Part shown: in pieces, positions 24,823 to 34,621 of the stretch
Numbering within the stretch: position 1 is the first letter of the stretch
Layout of the letters: each line of letters opens with the position of its first letter
From: Actinacidiphila epipremni
GTDB taxonomy: Bacteria > Actinomycetota > Actinomycetes > Streptomycetales > Streptomycetaceae
Length of the DNA: 64,000 nt
Reading direction: 5' to 3'
Assembly (NCBI RefSeq): GCF_012034175.1
Contig: NZ_JAATEJ010000003.1
Span: forward strand, 186,001 to 250,000
The notes under the pieces: generated by a model
Databases searched by the model: none
Seen by the model: only the letters and a program-made list of their open reading frames with translations
Told to the model about the DNA's origin: nothing
Program-made: the position numbers and the translations under genes

Positions 24823-25113
24823 CTAGTGCAGTTCCGGACGCAGGACCTTGGTCCGCAGCACCGACTCGTTCAGGTTGAGCTGGCGGTCCAGCTCCTTGAC
24901 GACATCAGGCGTGGCCTTGAGGTCGACGACCGAGTAGATGCCCTCGGGCTTCTTGTTGATCTCATAAGCGAGACGACGACGGCCCCAGGTGTCGACCTTC
25001 TCCACGCTGCCGCCGCCGTTGCGGACGACGGACAGGAAGGACTCGATCAGCGGGGCGACGGCGCGCTCCTCCAGATCGGGGTCGAGGATGAGCATGAGCT
25101 CGTAGTGACGCAT
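24823..25113 (-). CDS. rpsF: 30S ribosomal protein S6
   Basis: 96 residues from the ATG at 25113, with GGAGGTGGG a few bases upstream. The S6 fold signatures [20 protein letters not shown] and [20 protein letters not shown] are present. First gene of the operon; S6 pairs with S18, encoded two genes downstream. The 270-bp region upstream (25114-25383) holds the operon promoter; I did not fix it precisely. Confidence 0.96.
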   Translation of the reverse strand: MRHYELMLILDPDLEERAVAPLIESFLSVVRNGGGSVEKVDTWGRRRLAYEINKKPEGIYSVVDLKATPDVVKELDRQLNLNESVLRTKVLRPELH

Positions 25114-25383
25114 AGTGGAACCCACCTCCTTCGGACTCAGGCGGCCACGGCGTTTCCGTGGCAGGAGGGTTTCTATCTGCGTCGCAACGGTAGCGCGGGC
25201 CACTGACAGTCGAGGGCGATCCCCCGGACTGCCCCAGCGGGCCCGGCGCAGACACCGGTGCAGACGGTACACACTACCTGGCTCCGCCTCCCGGGTTGAA
25301 ATCCGCCCCCTTATGGCCGCAATCTGTACACATCGGGTGTGGCACGCGCCACAGCGTGCCACGGCTCCGAAACGGAGGTACTG

Positions 25384-25692
25384 ATGGCACAGCACGCGGC
25401 AGGACCCCACCGCCTCACCTTCAACACCGACGGCCGACGCCATCCCCTGGTCAACTCGCTCGCGATCGTCACGCTGGTCCTCGGCGGCATCGCGGCGATC
25501 TCGTCCATCTGGTCCAACCTGCATCTGCTGAGTTCCTGGACCGGTCTGGTCGGCATCTTCACCGGCGGCTTCGGCCAGTTCATCTCGGTCACCACGGCCG
25601 AGCGCTTCGCCCTGATCATCGGACTGGGCGCGTCCGCCGTCGGCTTCTACATCGGCGTGGCGCACGGCGGCCTGACCGGCGGGCTCTGGTAG
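25384..25692 (+). CDS. Small conserved membrane protein (102 aa)
   Basis: ATG 25384 has GGAGG 6 bp upstream. Two predicted membrane helices are seen: [20 protein letters not shown] near residue 25, and [20 protein letters not shown] near residue 85. The segment between ([19 protein letters not shown]) is short and may re-enter the membrane. It is divergent from rpsF and upstream of femX. No function is known to me. Confidence 0.75.
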   Translation: MAQHAAGPHRLTFNTDGRRHPLVNSLAIVTLVLGGIAAISSIWSNLHLLSSWTGLVGIFTGGFGQFISVTTAERFALIIGLGASAVGFYIGVAHGGLTGGLW

Positions 25693-25833
25693 CGCGCCGG
25701 GCGCCCCGCACGCGCGCCGCGGCGGGCTGTGGAAAGCCGCGCCGTTGTCCACAGGGCTGGTGGGGCCGCTCCCCCTGAGCAGTAGGCTTCGGGCCAAGTA
25801 ACCCCGAAGTCGTGAGCATGGGGAGCGCCCCGC

Positions 25834-26976
25834 ATGAGCCTGACCCTGAGGACCATCAGCCGAGAGCAGCACCTGGCCTACATCCAGAGCCTGCCCTCGG
25901 CGAGCCACTGCCAGGTCCCCGCATGGGCCGACGTCAAGTCCGAGTGGCGGTCGGAGAGCCTGGGCTGGTTCGACGAGCAGCCGGGCCAGCTGTCCAAGGG
26001 CGGCGGCCGGATGGTCGGCGCCGGCCTGGTGCTCTACCGGCAGCTGCCCAAGGTGAAGCGGTATCTCGCCTACCTGCCCGAGGGCCCGGTCATCAACTGG
26101 TACGCGCCCAACCTGGACGAGTGGCTGCAGCCGATGCTCAAGCACCTCAAGGCCCAGGGCGCCTTCAGCGTGAAGATGGGCCCGCCGGTGATCATCCGCC
26201 GGTGGGAGGCGAACACCATCAAGGCCGGCATCGCCGACCCCGACATCAAGCGGCTGCGGGACGTCGAGGCGGACTTCATCGAGCCGCGCGCCTTCGAGGT
26301 GGCCGAGCGGCTGCGCCGGATGGGCTGGCAGCAGGGCGAGGACGGCGGCGCCGGCTTTGGTGACGTGCAGCCGCGCTACGTCTACCAGGTCCCGCTGGAG
26401 AACCGCTCGCTCGACGACATCCTGAAGAACTTCAACCAGCTGTGGCGCCGCAACATCAAGAAGGCCGAGAAGGCCGGCGTCCAGGTCATCCAGGGCGGGT
26501 ACGACGACCTGCCGACGTGGCAGCAGCTGTACGAGATCACCGCGGAGCGCGACCACTTCCGCCCGCGCCCGCTGTCGTACTTCCAGCGCATGTGGACCAA
26601 GCTCAACGCCGAGGACCCCAACCGGATGCGGCTGTACCTGGCGCTGCACGAGGGCGAGGCGGTCGCCGCGGCCACCATGCTCACCGTCGGGCGGCACGTC
26701 TGGTATTCGTACGGCGCCTCCGCCAACCACAAGCGCGAGGTCCGGCCGTCCAACGCGATGCAGTGGCGGATGCTGCGGGACGCCTACGCGATGGGCGCGA
26801 GCGTCTACGATCTGCGCGGAATCAGTGATTCCCTGGACGAGACCGACCACCTGTTCGGCCTGATCCAGTTCAAGGTGGGCACCGGCGGCCAGGCCGCCGA
26901 ATACCTGGGCGAGTGGGACTACCCGCTCAACAAGCTGCTCCACAAGGCACTCGACATCTACATGTCGCGCCGCTGA
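25834..26976 (+). CDS. femX: FemX/FemAB-type aminoacyltransferase for the peptidoglycan interpeptide bridge
   Basis: 380 residues with the Fem family features: [20 protein letters not shown] at the start, [20 protein letters not shown] in the middle, and the C-terminal GNAT-like half ([50 protein letters not shown]). Fem proteins use aminoacyl-tRNA to add the first bridge residue to lipid II. Streptomyces has a glycine bridge on LL-diaminopimelate, so a glycyl transferase is the likely role. Followed closely by the racemase-fold gene; the two may form an operon. Confidence 0.9.
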   Translation: MSLTLRTISREQHLAYIQSLPSASHCQVPAWADVKSEWRSESLGWFDEQPGQLSKGGGRMVGAGLVLYRQLPKVKRYLAYLPEGPVINWYAPNLDEWLQPMLKHLKAQGAFSVKMGPPVIIRRWEANTIKAGIADPDIKRLRDVEADFIEPRAFEVAERLRRMGWQQGEDGGAGFGDVQPRYVYQVPLENRSLDDILKNFNQLWRRNIKKAEKAGVQVIQGGYDDLPTWQQLYEITAERDHFRPRPLSYFQRMWTKLNAEDPNRMRLYLALHEGEAVAAATMLTVGRHVWYSYGASANHKREVRPSNAMQWRMLRDAYAMGASVYDLRGISDSLDETDHLFGLIQFKVGTGGQAAEYLGEWDYPLNKLLHKALDIYMSRR

Positions 26977-27010
26977 CCGGCCGACGCTCGACAGGAAGGT
27001 CCTCCAGGCC

Positions 27011-28051
27011 ATGGCGCTCACGCTGTATGTCGACACCGCGCGCTGGCGCGCCCACCAGCAGCAGGTGGCAGACCAGTTCCCCGGCATAGTCCCGGTCTGC
27101 AAGGGAAACGGCTACGGTTTTGGCCATGAGCGGCTCGCCGACGAGGCGACCCGGCTGCGCGCCGACATGCTCGCCGTGGGCACGACGTACGAGGCGGCCC
27201 GGATCAAGGACTTCTTCGGCGGCGACATCCTGGTGCTGACCCCCTACCGGCTCGGCGAGGAGCCGGTGCCGCTGCCGGACCGGGCGATCCGCTCGGTGTC
27301 CTCGGTGGAGGGCGTACGGGGCTTGGTCGGCGCCCGGGTCGTCATCGAGGTGATGAGCTCGATGCGGCGGCACGGCGTCGCGGAGGACGACCTGGCCAAG
27401 CTGCACACCGCGATCGACGACGTACGGCTGGAGGGCTTCGCCATCCACCTGCCGCTGGACCGCCCGGACGGCAGCGACGCGGTGGAGGAGGTCTTCACGT
27501 GGATGGAGCGGCTGCGGGCCGCCCGGCTGCCGCTGCACACCATGTTCGTCAGCCACTTGAAGGCCACCGAGCAGGCGGCCCTCCAGCAGCAGTTCCCGCA
27601 GACCCGGTTCCGGGCCCGGATCGGCACCCGGATGTGGCTCGGCGACCATGACGCGACGGAGTACCGCGGCGCGGTACTGGACGTCACCCGGATCGCCAAG
27701 GGCGAGCGCTACGGCTACCGGCAGGAGAAGGCCGCCGACGCCGGCCACCTGGTCGTGGTGGCCGGCGGTACGTCGCACGGCGTGGGCTTGGAGGCGCCCA
27801 AGGCGCTGCACGGCCTGATGCCGCGGGCCAAGGGCGTGGCGCGGGCGGGCCTGGCGACCGTCAACCGCAACCTGTCGCCGTTCGTGTGGGCGGGCAAGCA
27901 GCGGTGGTTCGCCGAGCCGCCGCACATGCAGGTCTCGATCCTCTTCCTGCCGAACGACGTGGCGCCGCCCGCGGTCGGTGACGAGCTGGTGGCGCACCTG
28001 CGGCACACCACCACGCAGTTCGACCGGATAGTGGACCGTCAGTCGTCGTAG
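27011..28051 (+). CDS. Alanine racemase-family PLP-dependent protein
   Basis: 346 residues. The PLP lysine is K31 in [20 protein letters not shown], and the family barrel continues through [20 protein letters not shown] and RIGTRMWLG. It is shorter than housekeeping Alr, and the C-terminal domain is atypical, so it may be a racemase of another substrate or a regulatory relative. It follows femX after 34 bp, which places it with cell-wall assembly. Its end overlaps the convergent glycosyltransferase gene by 13 bp. Confidence 0.8.
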   Translation: MALTLYVDTARWRAHQQQVADQFPGIVPVCKGNGYGFGHERLADEATRLRADMLAVGTTYEAARIKDFFGGDILVLTPYRLGEEPVPLPDRAIRSVSSVEGVRGLVGARVVIEVMSSMRRHGVAEDDLAKLHTAIDDVRLEGFAIHLPLDRPDGSDAVEEVFTWMERLRAARLPLHTMFVSHLKATEQAALQQQFPQTRFRARIGTRMWLGDHDATEYRGAVLDVTRIAKGERYGYRQEKAADAGHLVVVAGGTSHGVGLEAPKALHGLMPRAKGVARAGLATVNRNLSPFVWAGKQRWFAEPPHMQVSILFLPNDVAPPAVGDELVAHLRHTTTQFDRIVDRQSS

Positions 28052-29571
28052 CGAGGCGCCCCCGGCACCCCGGGGGCACCGGCCGGCGGCAGGACGGACC
28101 CGCCGTCGGCCGCGTCCTGCGGGCCCGGCCCGGGCTCGGCGGGGACGAAGGTGAGCACGAACGAGTCCTCGGCCCCGTCCAGCACGCCGCCCGCCGGGTC
28201 GTCGGAGCCGTCCTGCCGCAGCACGTCGTACTGCGGCAGCAGGATGTCGCGGACGACCACCGCGGACAGGTACAGCACCCCCAGCAGATGGATCGCGACG
28301 GCCAGCTGGTAGCCGTCGGCGGACAGCCCGTGGTGCTTGGTGCCGCCGGTGACGTACGCCAGCTGCATCCAGATCGCCAGGAAGTACAGCACCTCCGCGC
28401 CCTGCCAGATGAGCAGGTCGCGCCAGCGCGGCCGGGCGAGCACCGCAAGCGGCAGCAGCCACAGCACGTACTGCGGCGAGTAGACCTTGTTGCTCACGAT
28501 GAGCGCGGCCACCACCAGGAAGGCGACCTGCCCGAGCCGCGGCCGGCGCGGGGCGTAGAAGGTGAGGGCGGCGATGCCCGCGCACAGCAGGATCAGCAGC
28601 GCGGCGGCGTACGCGCTGACGCCGCTGAGCGGGTTGCCGGTGCGCTGCATGACGATGAGCCACAGCGAGCCGTAGTCGACGCCCCGGGTGCGGCTGTAGT
28701 CGTAGAACTGGTCCCAGCCGGACCTGGCCAGCAGGATCACCGGCAGGTTGACCACCAGCCACGCCCCGATCGCGCCGCCCAGCGCCGCCCCGTAGGCCCG
28801 CATACGGCCGGCCCGCAGGCACAGCAGGAACAGCGCGAGCAGCAGCAGGACCGGATAGAGCTTGGCGGCGGTCGCGAGTCCGATGAGCACACCGGCGGCC
28901 AGTGGCCGGCTGCGGGACCACAGCATCAGCCCGGCGGCGGCCAGCGCCACCGCGAAAAGGTCCCAGTTGATGGTCGCCGACAGGGCGAGCGCGGGGGACA
29001 GGGCAATGAACAGCCCGTCCCAGGGCCGCCGCCGGCTGGTGCGGGACACCAGCACCACGAGCGCGACCGCGCAGATCATCAGCATGCCGGAGTTGACGAC
29101 CCAGAACACCTGCGAGCGGTGCTGCATGCTGCCGCCGTGCGGGGTCAGCCAGGAGGCCACCTCCATGAAGAGCCCGGTCAGGACCGGGTACTCCAGGTAG
29201 TGGAAGCCGCTGCCGGACAGCGAGCCGGGGATGCTGTCGAAGTACGGCACCACGTCGTCGGCGAAGCCGCGGTCGTGGTAGAGGTGCGGGATGTCGGAGT
29301 AGCAGGCGTGGATGTACTGCGGGTCGCCGCCGGTGAACCAGGCGCCGTCGTAGCACGGCACCTTCTGCACCATGCCGAGCGCGAACATCCCGATGACGAC
29401 CAGCACCATGACGCGTAGCGCGGTCCACCAGCGGTGCCCGCCGGCGCCGGCATGACGGCCGGCCGGGCCGCCGATGAGCTCGCTCGCCGCCGCGGCCAGC
29501 GCGTCCTCTTCGGTGGGGCGCACCGGGACGTCCTGCCCGTCGGCCTCTTGTGGTGTCCGCACGCTCGTCAT
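28039..29571 (-). CDS. GT87-family polyprenyl-phosphate mannosyltransferase-like integral membrane protein
   Basis: About 510 residues from ATG 29571. About ten membrane helices are seen. The early acidic periplasmic loop (DGAWFTGGDPQYIHACYSDI, then GFHYLEYPVLTGLFMEVASW) and GTLxKL-like motifs (LIGLATAAKLYPVLLLLALF) match GT87 (PimE-like) GT-C enzymes that use a polyprenyl-phosphate sugar donor. The acidic C-terminal tail is cytoplasmic. Downstream of the PBP gene on the same strand, with about 135 bp between, so it may belong to the same envelope cluster. Confidence 0.85.
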   Translation of the reverse strand: MTSVRTPQEADGQDVPVRPTEEDALAAAASELIGGPAGRHAGAGGHRWWTALRVMVLVVIGMFALGMVQKVPCYDGAWFTGGDPQYIHACYSDIPHLYHDRGFADDVVPYFDSIPGSLSGSGFHYLEYPVLTGLFMEVASWLTPHGGSMQHRSQVFWVVNSGMLMICAVALVVLVSRTSRRRPWDGLFIALSPALALSATINWDLFAVALAAAGLMLWSRSRPLAAGVLIGLATAAKLYPVLLLLALFLLCLRAGRMRAYGAALGGAIGAWLVVNLPVILLARSGWDQFYDYSRTRGVDYGSLWLIVMQRTGNPLSGVSAYAAALLILLCAGIAALTFYAPRRPRLGQVAFLVVAALIVSNKVYSPQYVLWLLPLAVLARPRWRDLLIWQGAEVLYFLAIWMQLAYVTGGTKHHGLSADGYQLAVAIHLLGVLYLSAVVVRDILLPQYDVLRQDGSDDPAGGVLDGAEDSFVLTFVPAEPGPGPQDAADGGSVLPPAGAPGVPGAPRYDD

Positions 29572-29705
29572 GCGGACATCCTGCCGTACGGGGCTGTGGG
29601 TACAGCAGACCCCGTGGCGGTCGTCATGTGATCTGCCGACTGCCACGGGGTCCTGGGCGGGCCGTCCGGGGCCCGGGGTTCAGGCGTTCACGCCGTCAGG
29701 GGTGC

Positions 29706-32402
29706 TCAGCCACCGCCGCCGGGACCGTGACGTGGCGGCCCGCTGGTGGTCGGGGGTTCCCCTCCTGGAGGTGTCGTCGTGTCGCACGGGTTGAAGAAGT
29801 TGCACGACGGCGTGGTGGGGGGCGGGGAATCGGGCTGGGTCGGCGGCGTCCACGTGGGCGTGCCGGTCGGCGGGGTGTTGGTCGGCGGGGCGGTGGTGGG
29901 CGCCTCGGTGGTGGGCGTCGTCGTCGGGGTCATCGACGGGGTCGGCGTCGGGGCGCCGGGCTCGTTGATGGTCTTGCCCTCGCCGATCTTGCCCGGCGTC
30001 GGGAAGCCCGGGTCCTTGGCGTTGCCCAGCGCCTGCTTCATGTAGTCGGTCCAGATGGTGGCCGGGATGTCACCACCGTGGGTGGTGGACGTCGGACCGC
30101 CGGTGCCGGCCATCGGCAGCAGGATCTTCTCCTTGGAGTTCTGCCGGAACATCACCACGGAGGTGGACAGCTGCTGGGTGTAGCCGACGAACCACGCCGA
30201 CCGGGTACCGCCCGGGGTGTCGGTCGTACCCGTCTTGCCGGCCACCGCGCGGTCCAGCTCCAGCGCCTTCTTGCCCGTACCGTTCTTGACGACGTTCTGC
30301 AGCACCTTGGTCACGGTGTCCGCGACGTCGGCGTCGAGTGCGCGGGTGCGGGTGACCTTCGGCTTCTTGAACGCCTTGGAGTCCTCGCCGTTGTGCAGGA
30401 CCTTGGTCACCGAGTACGGCTCGACGGCCTGGCCGGAGTCGGCGAAGGTGCCGTAGGCGTTGGCCATCCGGATGGCGCTCGGGGTCGAGGTGCCGATGGA
30501 GAACGAGGCGACGTTGTCGGTGGCCTTCATGGAGTCCACCAGCAGGCCGGCCTTGAGGGCGGTCTGCTCGACCTTGTCCAGGCCGACGTCCTCGCCGAGC
30601 TGCACGAAGGGCGAGTTGATGGACTGCTCCATCGCCTTGTTCAAGGTGACGTAGCCCCATTTGGTGCCGGACTCGTTCTTCTGCTTGAAGACGCTGTTGT
30701 CCTTGTTGAGGACCGTCTTGCCGTTGTGGTCCTTGATCGGGATCAGGTCGTCGGCGTTGTATTTGGTGTCCGGCGTCAGCGGCTTGCCGTCGCTGTAGTT
30801 CGTGCCGTACGTCATGGCCGCGGCGAGCACGAACGGCTTGAAGGTCGAGCCGACCGGGACACCCTGGGTGTCGGCGTTGTTGTTGAACTCGCCCTTGTCG
30901 TAGCCCGGGCCGCCGTAGAGCGCCACGATCTTGCCGTCGCCGGGGACGACCGAGGCCGCGCCGAACTGCACATAGGTGTCGGCGTCGCCGCCGAACTCCT
31001 TCTTCTGGTCGCCGGTGTACATATGCCCGGCGCCGGGCTTGATCTTCGCCTTCTGGACCGTCTCGACGGACGTCTTGAGCGCCTCGACCTTGGCCTTGTC
31101 GAAGGTCGTGTAGATCTGGTAACCGCCGCGCTCCAGCTCCTCCTGGGTGATCTTCGGATCGGAGTGCGAGATTATGTACTTGTTGGCGGTGTCGACGAGA
31201 TAGCCGATCTGGCCGTTCATGCCGGCCTGCGCCTTGAGGCCCTGCGGCATCGGGAATTCGGTGTACTTCGCGCGCTCGGCCGCGCTCATGTGGCCGAAGC
31301 GGACCTCATTGTCGAGGATCGACCCCCAGCGCTCCTTGGCCCTGGCCAGGTTCGCCTCGGGCGTCGCGGTCTTGTCGATGCTCTCGTTGCCGTTGGGGTC
31401 GTAGTACGTCGGGCCCTTGAGCAGCGCGGCGAGCACGGCGCACTGGCTGGGGTTGAGCTTCTCGGCGTCGATGCCGTAGTACGTCTGGGCCGCGGCCTGG
31501 ATGCCGTACGCGCCCCGGCCGAAGTAGGAGGTGTTCAGGTAGCCGGACATGATGTCGTCCTTGCTGACCTTCTCACCCACCTTTATCGAGATGAACAGCT
31601 CCTTGAACTTACGGCTGATCGTCTGCGACTGGTCGAGCATGGTGTTCTTGACGTACTGCTGGGTGATCGTCGAGCCGCCCTGCGTCTCGCCGCCCTTGGC
31701 CATGTTGACCAGCGCGCGGGCGATACCCATCGGGTCAACGCCCTTGTCGGTCTCGAACGTCTTGTTCTCCGCCGAGATCACCGCGTAGCGCATGGCCTTG
31801 GGGATCTTCTCGTACGGGATGTTCTGCCGGTTGACGCTGCCGCCGCCGGTGACCATACGGGAGCCGTCGGCCCAGTAGTAGACGTTGTTCTGGGCCTGGG
31901 AGGCCTTGTTGACGTCGGGGATGTCGACCATGGCGTAGGCGATGCCGGCGATACCGACCAGGGTGCCGACGAAGCCGATGAACAGCGCGGTGACCTGGCG
32001 CCAGGACGGCATCCAGCGGCGCCAGCCCTCCTTGCCGAAGCGCGGGTAGTCGATGAAGCGCTTCTTGGCCGGGCGCCGCCCGGGTCCGCGACCGCCGCGC
32101 CCGGCCGGGCCCCCGGTGCCGGGACCGCCCGGGCCGCCGGGTCCACCGGGGCCGCCGCCCGCGCCCCTGCGCCGGCCGCGCGACTGGGCCGCGCGGCGGG
32201 CCGCCGCCCGGCCCTGGTACGGCTCGCCGCCGCTGGGTGAGCCGGTGGGGGTGTCACGTTCGCCGCGGGCGCCCGCCGGTGGGCCGCCCGCGGAACGGTG
32301 GCCGCCGGACGGCGGGGGCGTCGGTGGCTGCCCCCCGCGCCGGGCGGCAGCACGGCCGCCCGAGGGCGACTGCGGCGGCAGCTTGCGACGGTGCTCGCTC
32401 AT
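29706..32402 (-). CDS. Class A penicillin-binding protein (transglycosylase-transpeptidase)
   Basis: 898 residues. A Gly/Arg/Pro-rich cytoplasmic tail (~130 residues) precedes one membrane helix (VTALFIGFVGTLVGIAGIAY). The GT51 domain has AVISAENKTFETDKGVDPMG, GGSTITQQYVKN and RKFKELFISIKV. The transpeptidase has SxxK as GVPVGSTFKPFV, SxN as SINSPF, and KTG as VAGKTGTTDT. A long Thr/Pro-rich extracellular tail follows, ending in Gly/Pro. It polymerises and cross-links peptidoglycan. Divergent from the padR-like gene. Confidence 0.95.
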   Translation of the reverse strand: MSEHRRKLPPQSPSGGRAAARRGGQPPTPPPSGGHRSAGGPPAGARGERDTPTGSPSGGEPYQGRAAARRAAQSRGRRRGAGGGPGGPGGPGGPGTGGPAGRGGRGPGRRPAKKRFIDYPRFGKEGWRRWMPSWRQVTALFIGFVGTLVGIAGIAYAMVDIPDVNKASQAQNNVYYWADGSRMVTGGGSVNRQNIPYEKIPKAMRYAVISAENKTFETDKGVDPMGIARALVNMAKGGETQGGSTITQQYVKNTMLDQSQTISRKFKELFISIKVGEKVSKDDIMSGYLNTSYFGRGAYGIQAAAQTYYGIDAEKLNPSQCAVLAALLKGPTYYDPNGNESIDKTATPEANLARAKERWGSILDNEVRFGHMSAAERAKYTEFPMPQGLKAQAGMNGQIGYLVDTANKYIISHSDPKITQEELERGGYQIYTTFDKAKVEALKTSVETVQKAKIKPGAGHMYTGDQKKEFGGDADTYVQFGAASVVPGDGKIVALYGGPGYDKGEFNNNADTQGVPVGSTFKPFVLAAAMTYGTNYSDGKPLTPDTKYNADDLIPIKDHNGKTVLNKDNSVFKQKNESGTKWGYVTLNKAMEQSINSPFVQLGEDVGLDKVEQTALKAGLLVDSMKATDNVASFSIGTSTPSAIRMANAYGTFADSGQAVEPYSVTKVLHNGEDSKAFKKPKVTRTRALDADVADTVTKVLQNVVKNGTGKKALELDRAVAGKTGTTDTPGGTRSAWFVGYTQQLSTSVVMFRQNSKEKILLPMAGTGGPTSTTHGGDIPATIWTDYMKQALGNAKDPGFPTPGKIGEGKTINEPGAPTPTPSMTPTTTPTTEAPTTAPPTNTPPTGTPTWTPPTQPDSPPPTTPSCNFFNPCDTTTPPGGEPPTTSGPPRHGPGGGG

Positions 32403-32749
32403 GAACAGCTACTCCTCGACAGGCGGGATCGCCTGAAGGCATCGATGACATTGCGGTCGGTCCCCCTGGATGCGGCTGTGTCAGGCCGCACCGCACCGAG
32501 GATCAAGACGCCCGCGGACGGCGGGGGGTTCCCGGTGCTCTGCATGGCGAACAGAGTACGCAGGGCCAAAAGACGCACGATGCGAATGTTCATCACATAG
32601 CGGACAGTTGGCGGCCCACAGGTTTGAGGATGTGACGCCGGTCACGACCTGCCGCCTTGCATCATGTCTCGGCCCGCTCTATCGTCGCGATGTATCGACT
32701 CGATACATCGGAACGACAGAACCGGACGAGAGGACGAGGGGACGCGGTT
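32403..32749. promoter_or_regulatory. Divergent promoter region between the PBP gene and the PadR gene
   Basis: Holds the promoters for both directions and the palindrome listed separately. No gene is seen here. Confidence 0.5.
32688..32710. promoter_or_regulatory. Palindromic operator, probably for the adjacent PadR regulator
   Basis: Two 11-bp arms, CGATGTATCGA and TCGATACATCG, are perfectly inverted around a single central C. It lies 40 bp upstream of the PadR-like start codon. ATGTAT...ATACAT arms are typical of PadR-family operators, so autoregulation is likely. Confidence 0.65.
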
Positions 32750-33391
32750 GTGAGCAAGCGCTCCGGAATCCTCGAGTTCGCGGTTCTCGGTCTGCTGCGC
32801 GAGTCCCCGATGCACGGTTACGAGCTGCGCAAGCGGCTCAACACCTCGCTCGGGGTCTTCCGGGCCTTCAGTTACGGGAGCTTGTACCCCTGCCTGAAGA
32901 CGCTGGTCGCGCTGGGGTGGCTGGTGGAGGAGCCGGCGGTGGACGCCGATCCGCTCGCCGCGCCGCTCGCCGGCCGCCGGGCGAAGATCGTCTACCGGCT
33001 GACGGCCGCCGGCAAGGAGCACTTCGAGGAGCTCCTCGCCCACTCCGGCCCCGATGCCTGGGAGGACGAGCACTTCGCCGCTCGCTTCGCCTTCTTCGGC
33101 CAGACGTCCAAGGACGTCAGGATGCGGGTGCTCGAAGGCCGGCGCAGCCGGCTGGAAGAGCGCCTGGAGAAGATGCGCGCCTCACTGGCCCGCACCCGCG
33201 AACGGCTCGACGACTACACGCTCGAGCTGCAGCGGCACGGCATGGAGTCGGTGGAGCGCGAGGTCCGCTGGCTCAACGAGCTGATCGAGACCGAGCGGGC
33301 GGGGCGGACACAGAGCCCGCCCGGCGAGCGGGACGACAACGACAACAACCAAGAGAACGGCGGCCGACCCGAAGCCCGGGGAACCGCGTGA
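32750..33391 (+). CDS. PadR-family transcriptional regulator
   Basis: 213 residues from GTG 32750. The N-terminal PadR winged helix is clear ([59 protein letters not shown]). A helical Vir-type C-terminal domain follows ([20 protein letters not shown]) and then an acidic, Asn-rich tail. Likely a dimeric repressor that binds the palindrome at 32688-32710. It lies 23 bp upstream of ino1, so it probably controls that operon. Confidence 0.9.
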   Translation: MSKRSGILEFAVLGLLRESPMHGYELRKRLNTSLGVFRAFSYGSLYPCLKTLVALGWLVEEPAVDADPLAAPLAGRRAKIVYRLTAAGKEHFEELLAHSGPDAWEDEHFAARFAFFGQTSKDVRMRVLEGRRSRLEERLEKMRASLARTRERLDDYTLELQRHGMESVEREVRWLNELIETERAGRTQSPPGERDDNDNNQENGGRPEARGTA

Positions 33392-33414
33392 CGATTACAC
33401 AGGGAGCAACGGGT

Positions 33415-34497
33415 ATGGGTGCGGTTCGCGTAGCCATTGTCGGCGTGGGCAACTGCGCCACGTCGCTGGTGCAGGGCGTCGAGTACTACAAGGACGCCGA
33501 CCCGGACAGCAGGGTGCCTGGTCTCATGCACGTGCAGTTCGGTGAGTACCACGTGCGGGACGTCGAGTTCGTCGCCGCCTTCGACGTCGACGCGAAGAAG
33601 GTCGGCCTCGACCTCGCCGACGCCATCGGCGCGAGCGAGAACAACACCATCAAGATCTGCGACGTGCCGCAGACCGGAGTGACCGTGCAGCGCGGCCACA
33701 CCCTCGACGGCCTCGGCAAGTACTACCGGCTGACCATCGAGGAGTCCGACGAGGAGCCGGTGGACGTCGTCCAGATCCTCAAGGACCGCCAGGTCGACGT
33801 GCTGGTGTGCTACCTGCCGGTCGGCTCCGAGGACGCGGCGAAGTTCTACGCCCAGTGCGCCATCGACGCCAAGGTCGCCTTCGTCAACGCCCTGCCGGTC
33901 TTCATCGCCGGGACGAAGGAGTGGGCGGACAAGTTCACCGAGGCCGGCGTGCCGATCGTCGGCGACGACATCAAGTCCCAGGTGGGCGCCACCATCACGC
34001 ACCGCGTGATGGCCAAGCTCTTCGAGGACCGCGGTGTCGTCCTGGAGCGCACCATGCAGCTGAACGTCGGCGGCAACATGGACTTCAAGAACATGCTGGA
34101 GCGCGAGCGCCTGGAGTCCAAGAAGATCTCCAAGACGCAGGCCGTCACCTCGCAGATCCCCGACCGCGACCTCGGCGCCAAGAACGTGCACATCGGCCCG
34201 TCCGACTACGTGCAGTGGCTCGACGACCGCAAGTGGGCCTACGTCCGGCTGGAGGGCCGCGCGTTCGGTGACGTCCCGCTGAACCTGGAGTACAAGCTGG
34301 AGGTCTGGGACTCCCCGAACTCCGCCGGCGTCATCATCGACGCGCTGCGGGCCGCGAAGATCGCCAAGGACCGCGGCATCGGCGGCCCGATCCTGTCGGC
34401 CTCCTCGTACTTCATGAAGTCCCCGCCGGTGCAGTACTTCGACGACGAGGCCCGCGAGAACGTCGAGAAGTTCATCCGCGGCGAGGTCGAGCGCTGA
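33415..34497 (+). CDS. ino1: Myo-inositol-1-phosphate synthase
   Basis: 360 residues. An NAD-binding Rossmann motif opens the protein ([20 protein letters not shown]). Catalytic-region segments are [34 protein letters not shown] and [20 protein letters not shown]. It converts glucose-6-phosphate to inositol-1-phosphate, the precursor of phosphatidylinositol and of mycothiol in actinobacteria. Second gene after the PadR regulator; a strong hairpin follows it. Confidence 0.95.
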   Translation: MGAVRVAIVGVGNCATSLVQGVEYYKDADPDSRVPGLMHVQFGEYHVRDVEFVAAFDVDAKKVGLDLADAIGASENNTIKICDVPQTGVTVQRGHTLDGLGKYYRLTIEESDEEPVDVVQILKDRQVDVLVCYLPVGSEDAAKFYAQCAIDAKVAFVNALPVFIAGTKEWADKFTEAGVPIVGDDIKSQVGATITHRVMAKLFEDRGVVLERTMQLNVGGNMDFKNMLERERLESKKISKTQAVTSQIPDRDLGAKNVHIGPSDYVQWLDDRKWAYVRLEGRAFGDVPLNLEYKLEVWDSPNSAGVIIDALRAAKIAKDRGIGGPILSASSYFMKSPPVQYFDDEARENVEKFIRGEVER

Positions 34498-34566
34498 GCC
34501 GTCATGGCGCCGAGCGCGCAGCGCTCGCGTGACGCGCGGACGTAGGGCGCGGACGTGAAGAACGCC

Positions 34567-34601
34567 AGGAAGGCCCCGGGTCGCGTGCCCGGGGCCTTCC
34601 T
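34567..34601 (+). terminator. Terminator of the padR-ino1 operon
   Basis: AGGAAGGCCCCGGG and CCCGGGGCCTTCCT form a perfect 14-bp stem with a 7-nt loop, 70 bp after the ino1 stop. Confidence 0.85.
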
Positions 34602-34621
34602 CGTCGTGTGAGGCTGTGCCC

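Noticed and set aside
25114..27102. N-terminal extension of rpsF in the same frame
   Set aside because: The open frame continues far upstream of the rpsF ATG but is antisense to femX and the small membrane gene. S6 is full length from 25113 with a good ribosome site.
32053..32230. Gly/Pro-rich GC repeats near the start of the PBP gene
   Set aside because: They are the coding sequence of the disordered cytoplasmic tail of the class A PBP, not a mobile or CRISPR repeat.
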